A DNA stretch of 16,857 nt, from the NCBI GenBank assembly GCA_018823385.1, contig JAHJIK010000071.1, forward strand, positions 1-16,857, given 5' to 3'. This document shows positions 13,679 through 16,857 of this stretch, one piece after another (within the stretch, counting starts at the first letter, position 1; every line of letters starts with the position of its first letter). The notes beneath the pieces were generated by a model that was not told where the DNA came from, did no database searches, and saw only the letters and a list, made by a program, of their open reading frames with translations. The position numbers and the translations under genes were made by a program. The stretch is from Patescibacteria group bacterium (GTDB taxonomy: Bacteria > Patescibacteriota > Minisyncoccia > Phycocordibacterales > Phycocordibacteraceae).

Positions 13679-14302
13679 ATGAAATCTGAAGTCCTCGATC
13701 AAGCAATTCGTCACCTTAAGAAAGATCCTATACTGAAGCCACACATATCTCCTGCGTCTCGCCCTCCCTTTCGTAGGCCAAAGAAAGCGTATCAGTCACT
13801 CGTGCATTCGATCATATACCAGCAGCTTTCAGGAAAAGCCGCTGCCACGATATTGAAACGATTCCTTGGACTCTTTCCTGGAACGTCCTTCCCAACACCA
13901 GAAGAAGTATTGAAGCTTTCTGATGCAGAGATACGGGGTGTTGGTATATCAGGTCAGAAGATGTCATACATACGTGATCTCTCGGAACGATTTATTGATG
14001 GAACTATCTCACCACGTAAGTTTTCAAAGATGACAGATGAAGAAATACGCGAGCACTTAGTTGTCGTAAAAGGTATTGGTACTTGGACTGCTGACATGTT
14101 CCTCATGTTCACCCTGTATAGGCCAGACGTACTCCCTACCGGTGACCTGGCAATACAGAAAGGCTTTCAGAAAGTATTCGGGCTCAAGTCTCTTCCTGAC
14201 GCCAAGACTATGCAAAAACTCGCACAGAACTGGAAACCATATCGAACGGTTGCAAGCTGGTATTTGTGGCGCGTAGTGGATGGGGAGAATTCTGACTGGT
14301 AG
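13679..14302 (+). CDS. AlkA-like 3-methyladenine DNA glycosylase (HhH-GPD)
   Basis: Base-excision repair enzyme that removes alkylated bases. 207 residues, equal to the catalytic core of AlkA/Mag1 without the extra N-terminal domain. SIIYQQLSGKAAATI (44-58) is the conserved first helix pair, VKGIGTWTADMFLMF (130-144) the helix-hairpin-helix motif that grips the DNA backbone, and VLPTGDLAIQKG (151-162) carries the catalytic Asp (D156). No Fe-S cluster cysteines follow, which sets it apart from Nth/MutY. ATG 13679 is 7 bases after the upstream stop with AGGT before it, so it is co-transcribed with the winged-helix regulator. Its stop codon abuts that of the convergent tsaC gene with no base between. 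Confidence 0.9.
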   Translation: MKSEVLDQAIRHLKKDPILKPHISPASRPPFRRPKKAYQSLVHSIIYQQLSGKAAATILKRFLGLFPGTSFPTPEEVLKLSDAEIRGVGISGQKMSYIRDLSERFIDGTISPRKFSKMTDEEIREHLVVVKGIGTWTADMFLMFTLYRPDVLPTGDLAIQKGFQKVFGLKSLPDAKTMQKLAQNWKPYRTVASWYLWRVVDGENSDW

Positions 14303-14923
14303 CTAGAGACCGAGGTCTTCTTTTGAGAGTGCTCCGTGTCGAAGAATATGAACGGAGTCACCTGCACACAACAGTACTGTTGACGGAGTTCCTCCAGCTC
14401 GAGGACCGTCGTCAATAACTAAATCGATGTTGTGCGCTAACGAAGCAAATTGCACGATTACCTCGTGAGGCGTGGCTGGCGTTTCCCTCCCCGCCCTATT
14501 GGCACTCGTAGCGGTGTATGGAAGCTGAAAGGCATTTGCAAGTGCTAAACAGAAGGGATCATTAGGAATACGTATACCAATGTTTCCATTCAACAAGATA
14601 TCTTTTGGTATCGCATCGGTTGCTGGCACAACAAGCGTTAATGGGCCTGGTAGGTGCGCACGAGCAATAGATTGAGCTCTCTCATTAAGCTTTCCATACT
14701 TCTGCATTGTCTCGATATCCTTAACCGCAACAGACAGTGGTTTTTTCTTTTCTCTTCCTTTCAAATCTTTCAGTCGCTCTACTGCCTTCACATTCAGTGC
14801 ACTTACCGCCAACCCGTACAGGGTATCGGTTGGATATAGAACGATACCGCCTCGCATAAGTACCATAGATGCTTTCTGTGCAGCTTCGGTTAGATTTGCA
14901 TCAGTTAATCGGATGATTTCCAT
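14303..14923 (-). CDS. tsaC: Threonylcarbamoyl-AMP synthase (Sua5/YciO/YrdC family)
   Basis: Makes threonylcarbamoyl-AMP from threonine, bicarbonate and ATP, the first step of the t6A37 modification of ANN-decoding tRNAs. 206 residues, a single YrdC domain without the Sua5 C-terminal extension. Motifs: YPTDTLYGL (30-38), GREKKKPLSV (56-65, the KxR/K-rich ATP loop), PGPLTLV (92-98), IGIRIPNDP (115-123), TSANRAG (139-145) and GGTPSTV (177-183). ATG 14923 follows TATACT (14930-14935) by 6 bases with no SD, consistent with a leaderless mRNA. It converges on the glycosylase gene with abutting stop codons and no terminator between, so transcripts must overlap. Confidence 0.92.
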   Translation of the reverse strand: MEIIRLTDANLTEAAQKASMVLMRGGIVLYPTDTLYGLAVSALNVKAVERLKDLKGREKKKPLSVAVKDIETMQKYGKLNERAQSIARAHLPGPLTLVVPATDAIPKDILLNGNIGIRIPNDPFCLALANAFQLPYTATSANRAGRETPATPHEVIVQFASLAHNIDLVIDDGPRAGGTPSTVLLCAGDSVHILRHGALSKEDLGL

Positions 14924-14929
14924 ACATAA

Positions 14930-14935
14930 AGTATA
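14930..14935 (-). promoter_or_regulatory. -10 box of tsaC
   Basis: TATACT on the minus strand, 6 bases (ttatgt) before the ATG. No convincing -35. Confidence 0.55.
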
Positions 14936-14979
14936 CCGTAGCAGTGCTGTACGCTCTGGAACTTATATATATTTTGCGG

Positions 14980-14985
14980 TATTCT
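14980..14985 (+). promoter_or_regulatory. -10 box of tRNA-Val
   Basis: TATTCT, 8 bases before the mature 5' end. A run of AT (acttatatatatttt) precedes it; no clear -35. Confidence 0.45.
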
Positions 14986-14993
14986 GCGACCAC

Positions 14994-15066
14994 GGGCGAT
15001 TAGCTCAATTGGTAGAGCGTCTCATTGACGTTGAGAAGGTAACAGGTTCGAATCCTGTATCGCCCA
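14994..15066 (+). tRNA. tRNA-Val (anticodon GAC)
   Basis: Acceptor GGGCGAT pairs with ATCGCCC. The D arm contains AGCTCAATTGGTAGAGC. Anticodon stem TCTCA/TGAGA encloses TTGACGT, giving GAC. The T arm is ACAGG-TTCGAAT-CCTGT. The discriminator is A (15066), followed by CA rather than CCA, so CCA must be added enzymatically. The downstream structured region has no separate promoter I can see. Confidence 0.95.
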
Positions 15067-15227
15067 CATCTAAGGTCTCTAAGTGACTGCTAAGAGTCGG
15101 AAGACCGATACCTCCCCTGCGGAGGCACCTAATCCTGAGGGTTAAGCTGTCCGCCGAAGGTTGGAGTATCCTGTACAGGATACGTAGGTTCGGAGGGCGC
15201 TGCAGAACTGCAGCGCCCTTTCCTTTT
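15067..15227 (+). ncRNA. Candidate structured RNA following tRNA-Val
   Basis: About 160 bases contain a chain of predicted hairpins ending in a strong terminator. They are GGTCT/AGACC (15074-15078, 15102-15106) enclosing GACT/AGTC; CCTCC/GGAGG (15111-15115, 15121-15125); and CCGAA/TTCGG (15154-15158, 15189-15193) enclosing the perfect 18-base palindrome at 15166-15183. It matches none of 6S, SRP, tmRNA or RNase P that I can recognise. A 20-codon frame from GTG 15083 (MTAKSRKTDTSP...) is an alternative reading. It is probably co-transcribed with tRNA-Val. Confidence 0.45.
15195..15227 (+). terminator. Strong intrinsic terminator of the tRNA-Val unit
   Basis: gggcgctgca (15195-15204) pairs with tgcagcgccc (15209-15218) around a gaac loop, followed by TTTCCTTTTT. 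A perfect 10-bp G+C-rich stem. Confidence 0.92.
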
Positions 15228-15231
15228 TCAT

Positions 15232-15254
15232 ACCGCCCTCCACAGGCGGTTTCT
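15232..15254 (+). terminator. Second, weaker hairpin before the DUF475 gene
   Basis: ACCGCC (15232-15237) pairs with GGCGGT (15245-15250) with a 7-base loop, then TTCTC. It stands in tandem with the preceding terminator and directly upstream of the next promoter, so it may insulate the DUF475 gene or act as a regulatory site. Confidence 0.5.
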
Positions 15255-15266
15255 CTCATTTGCAGG

Positions 15267-15277
15267 TATTCTATACA
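15267..15277 (+). promoter_or_regulatory. -10 region of the DUF475 gene
   Basis: Overlapping TATTCT (15267-15272) and TATACA (15272-15277) lie 8 and 3 bases before ATG 15281. No SD is present, so the transcript is probably leaderless. Confidence 0.5.
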
Positions 15278-15280
15278 GAT

Positions 15281-16279
15281 ATGTACAAAGCTTTCTTTCT
15301 TCCAACCCTTATATCAATCCTCATACTCATAGGAGTATTTATATGGGGTGGTTTGCATGCATTCGTTCTCACTACCCTCTTGGTGATTTTGGAAGTAACG
15401 CTCTCGTTTGATAACGCAGTGGTGAATGCAAAGATTCTGGCAAAGATGTCAGAGAAGTGGCAGAAGCGCTTCCTCACGTGGGGTATTCTGGTCGCAGTAT
15501 TTGGTACACGCTTTGTTCTCCCTATTATTATTGTTTCCGTCAGTGTCCTCGTGTCTCCCTGGGTTGTGGCGAAACTTGCCTTCTTTGACCCTGAAGCATA
15601 TGGACACCTTCTTGAAGGAGCGCACCACGCCATCGCAGCCTTTGGTGGATCATTCCTCTTAATGGTCTCTCTCAAGTATTTCTTTGATGACAGTAAGGAT
15701 GTGCACTGGATAAAGGTAATTGAAAAGAAGCTCTCTGCATGGGGACGCATTGAAGCCATAGAGATTGGTATCTCCCTCATCATCCTACTCACACTCGCAC
15801 TCCTCGTTCCTGGTGAGACAGCAACCATTCTCGTATCGGGACTCGTCGGTATTGTTCTCTTCATAGCTATGCAAGGAATTGCAAACGCCTTTGCTTCAGA
15901 GCAAGCGACCATGGTTGGCGCTGGTAGTGCGGCCCTCTTCGTCTACCTCAATGTGCTCGATGCCGCCTTTTCCCTCGACGGTGTGGTTGGAGCCTTTGCG
16001 ATTACCAACGAGCTAGCCATCATCATCATCGGTCTCAGCATTGGAGCGTACTTTGTCCGAAGCATGACTGTGTATCTGGTTCAGAAGAAAACGCTTGAAA
16101 CTCTCACCTATCTAGAGCAGGGGGCGCACTGGGCAATTCTTGGTCTTGCTATCGCGATGCTTGTCTCTTTGTTCCGTGAGGTACCAGAAGTCATCACCGG
16201 GTTGGTCGGTATTGTATTTGTGGGAAGTGCGTACTGGGCATCCATTCGGGCGCAGAAAGCGGCTAGTCTGAACGCGTAG
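15281..16279 (+). CDS. DUF475/TerC-type integral membrane protein
   Basis: 332 residues with about eight or nine hydrophobic membrane segments. The TerC-like hallmark acidic sites are present twice: LEVTLSFDNAVV (37-48) and DAAFSLDGVVGAF (227-239), two FDN/LDG-type motifs in membrane helices that coordinate or transport metal ions in this superfamily. TerC relatives such as Alx and MntP-type proteins export Mn(II) or are tied to tellurite resistance; for this protein metal-ion export is inference by superfamily. ATG 15281 is chosen because a -10 region lies just upstream; an in-frame TTG at 15260 would lie upstream of that -10. No Mn-riboswitch (yybP-ykoY) consensus was found before it. The following DHH gene begins 19 bases after the stop but has its own -10. 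Confidence 0.88.
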   Translation: MYKAFFLPTLISILILIGVFIWGGLHAFVLTTLLVILEVTLSFDNAVVNAKILAKMSEKWQKRFLTWGILVAVFGTRFVLPIIIVSVSVLVSPWVVAKLAFFDPEAYGHLLEGAHHAIAAFGGSFLLMVSLKYFFDDSKDVHWIKVIEKKLSAWGRIEAIEIGISLIILLTLALLVPGETATILVSGLVGIVLFIAMQGIANAFASEQATMVGAGSAALFVYLNVLDAAFSLDGVVGAFAITNELAIIIIGLSIGAYFVRSMTVYLVQKKTLETLTYLEQGAHWAILGLAIAMLVSLFREVPEVITGLVGIVFVGSAYWASIRAQKAASLNA

Positions 16280-16286
16280 ATTCGGG

Positions 16287-16292
16287 TATAAC
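16287..16292 (+). promoter_or_regulatory. -10 box of the DHH-family gene
   Basis: TATAAC, 6 bases (aaaggt) before ATG 16299. AAAGG within the gap could also act as a weak SD if transcription reads through from the DUF475 gene. Confidence 0.5.
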
Positions 16293-16298
16293 AAAGGT

Positions 16299-16857
16299 AT
16301 GGAACGAACTCTTATCCTGTATCACGGAAACTGCCCCGATGGCTTTAGTGGCGCATATGCGGCCTGGAAAAAGTTTGGTGATACAGCTGAATACCTGCCG
16401 CTCAACCGTGGTGGCGAGGTGCCTGACGGTGTTGAAGGCGCCGACGTATACATGATTGACTTTACCTGTACCAAGCCAGTAATGGACGAGATACTTGCAA
16501 GGGCCGCTTCTCTAGTAGTGCTGGATCACCACATGGGCGTTAAGGAGATTGTAGAGAGCATGCCAGAATATGTGTTTGATACAGAGCGGTCTGGAGCAAC
16601 TATTGCGTGGAGTTACTTCCACCCAACTATACCCGTTCCCCTTTTCCTACAATTCATCGAAGATGAGGATATCTATCGCCACGCGATGCCTGACACACCA
16701 TATGTACGTGCATACCTTGATGTGCGTCCGTACTCATTTGAGGATTGGGACAATATAGTCAACACGCTAGAGAACCCCGACACCCGTGATGAAATCATTG
16801 AAAAGGGAAAAACATACGCAGAGTACTTTGCACTCATGGGACAGGTTGCGGTACGTA
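16299..16857 (+). CDS. DHH-family phosphoesterase, 3' partial
   Basis: The frame is open from ATG 16299 to the window end (186 residues visible). HGNCPDGFSGA (9-19) is the first metal-binding motif (D-x-DG-like, here CPDG), MIDFTC (52-57) the second Asp-containing motif, and VLDHHMG (74-80) the defining DHH motif. DHH enzymes are Mn-dependent phosphodiesterases acting on oligonucleotides or cyclic dinucleotides, or exopolyphosphatase-like enzymes; the sequence WYFEDEDIYRHAMP-like region (near 128-138) fits the oligoribonuclease/poly-phosphate-related branch that acts on intracellular substrates. Without the C-terminal DHHA1 region the subfamily cannot be set. Start supported by a TATAAC box 6 bases upstream. 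Confidence 0.82.
   Translation, partial: MERTLILYHGNCPDGFSGAYAAWKKFGDTAEYLPLNRGGEVPDGVEGADVYMIDFTCTKPVMDEILARAASLVVLDHHMGVKEIVESMPEYVFDTERSGATIAWSYFHPTIPVPLFLQFIEDEDIYRHAMPDTPYVRAYLDVRPYSFEDWDNIVNTLENPDTRDEIIEKGKTYAEYFALMGQVAVR

Noticed and set aside
15067..15227. Mn riboswitch (yybP-ykoY type) upstream of a TerC-type gene
   Set aside because: The GGGGAGUA and CUACGGG core elements are not present, and two terminators and a promoter separate it from the gene.
15005..15259. 84-codon minus-strand frame ending VGDTGFEPVTF...
   Set aside because: Its C-terminus is antisense tRNA-Val and the rest is antisense to the hairpin/terminator region; it has no SD or domain.
6027..16857. attR (second copy of the tRNA-Glu 3' end)
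   Set aside because: I searched by eye for the T-arm/acceptor sequence on both strands and found no copy, so the right boundary stays undefined.
1..16857. CRISPR array, rRNA or intact insertion sequence
   Set aside because: No regularly spaced repeats, rRNA-like sequence or transposase gene seen.

Overview
The window looks like a chromosomal stretch of a Patescibacteria (CPR) genome, most likely a Parcubacteria-type lineage. This is inference, not a database result. Grounds: moderate G+C, TGA used as a stop, a huge modular surface protein beside ordinary housekeeping genes, ATP-grasp, DUF475 and DHH genes of types common in these genomes, and backbone start codons that lie 6-8 bases behind a TATACT/TATAAT-like -10 box with little or no Shine-Dalgarno (SD) sequence, the layout expected for leaderless mRNAs.

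Layout. 1-2535: 3' part of a large surface protein (peptidoglycan-binding repeats, Ig-like domain, possible SGNH-esterase region, LamG-like domain). 2615-3538: thioredoxin reductase, sharing a bidirectional terminator with a 41-residue acidic protein (3595-3720, minus). 3847-5040 (minus): ATP-grasp ligase. 5116-5727 (minus): SD-led protein resembling nucleoside 2-deoxyribosyltransferases, downstream of tRNA-Ser(CGA). 5894-5952: divergent promoter pair for tRNA-Ser and tRNA-Glu(TTC).

5986-10180 appears to be a decayed integrated element whose left end is the tRNA-Glu 3' end. It holds a serine recombinase without its catalytic domain, whose last 12 residues are read from the tRNA gene. Next come an attenuator-like leader with two overlapping micro-ORFs, a UvrD-like SF1 helicase carrying a C4 cysteine cluster, and a tightly coupled 244-residue protein of unknown function. 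This helicase pair is the best candidate for an undescribed, possibly defensive, system.

10191-13142 is an accessory block of G+C-rich genes built differently from the backbone, with -35/-10 promoters, SD sites and strong terminators: an orphan 460-residue protein (minus), a roughly 490-base gap with hairpins and promoters, then a membrane/coiled-coil protein translationally coupled to a lipoprotein.

13309-16857 returns to backbone: a stand-alone OmpR-type winged-helix regulator with an AlkA-like DNA glycosylase, TsaC/Sua5 convergent with it with no gap, tRNA-Val(GAC) followed by a structured RNA candidate and two terminators, a DUF475/TerC-type membrane protein, and the 5' part of a DHH-family phosphoesterase running off the window. 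No CRISPR array, rRNA or complete insertion sequence was seen.
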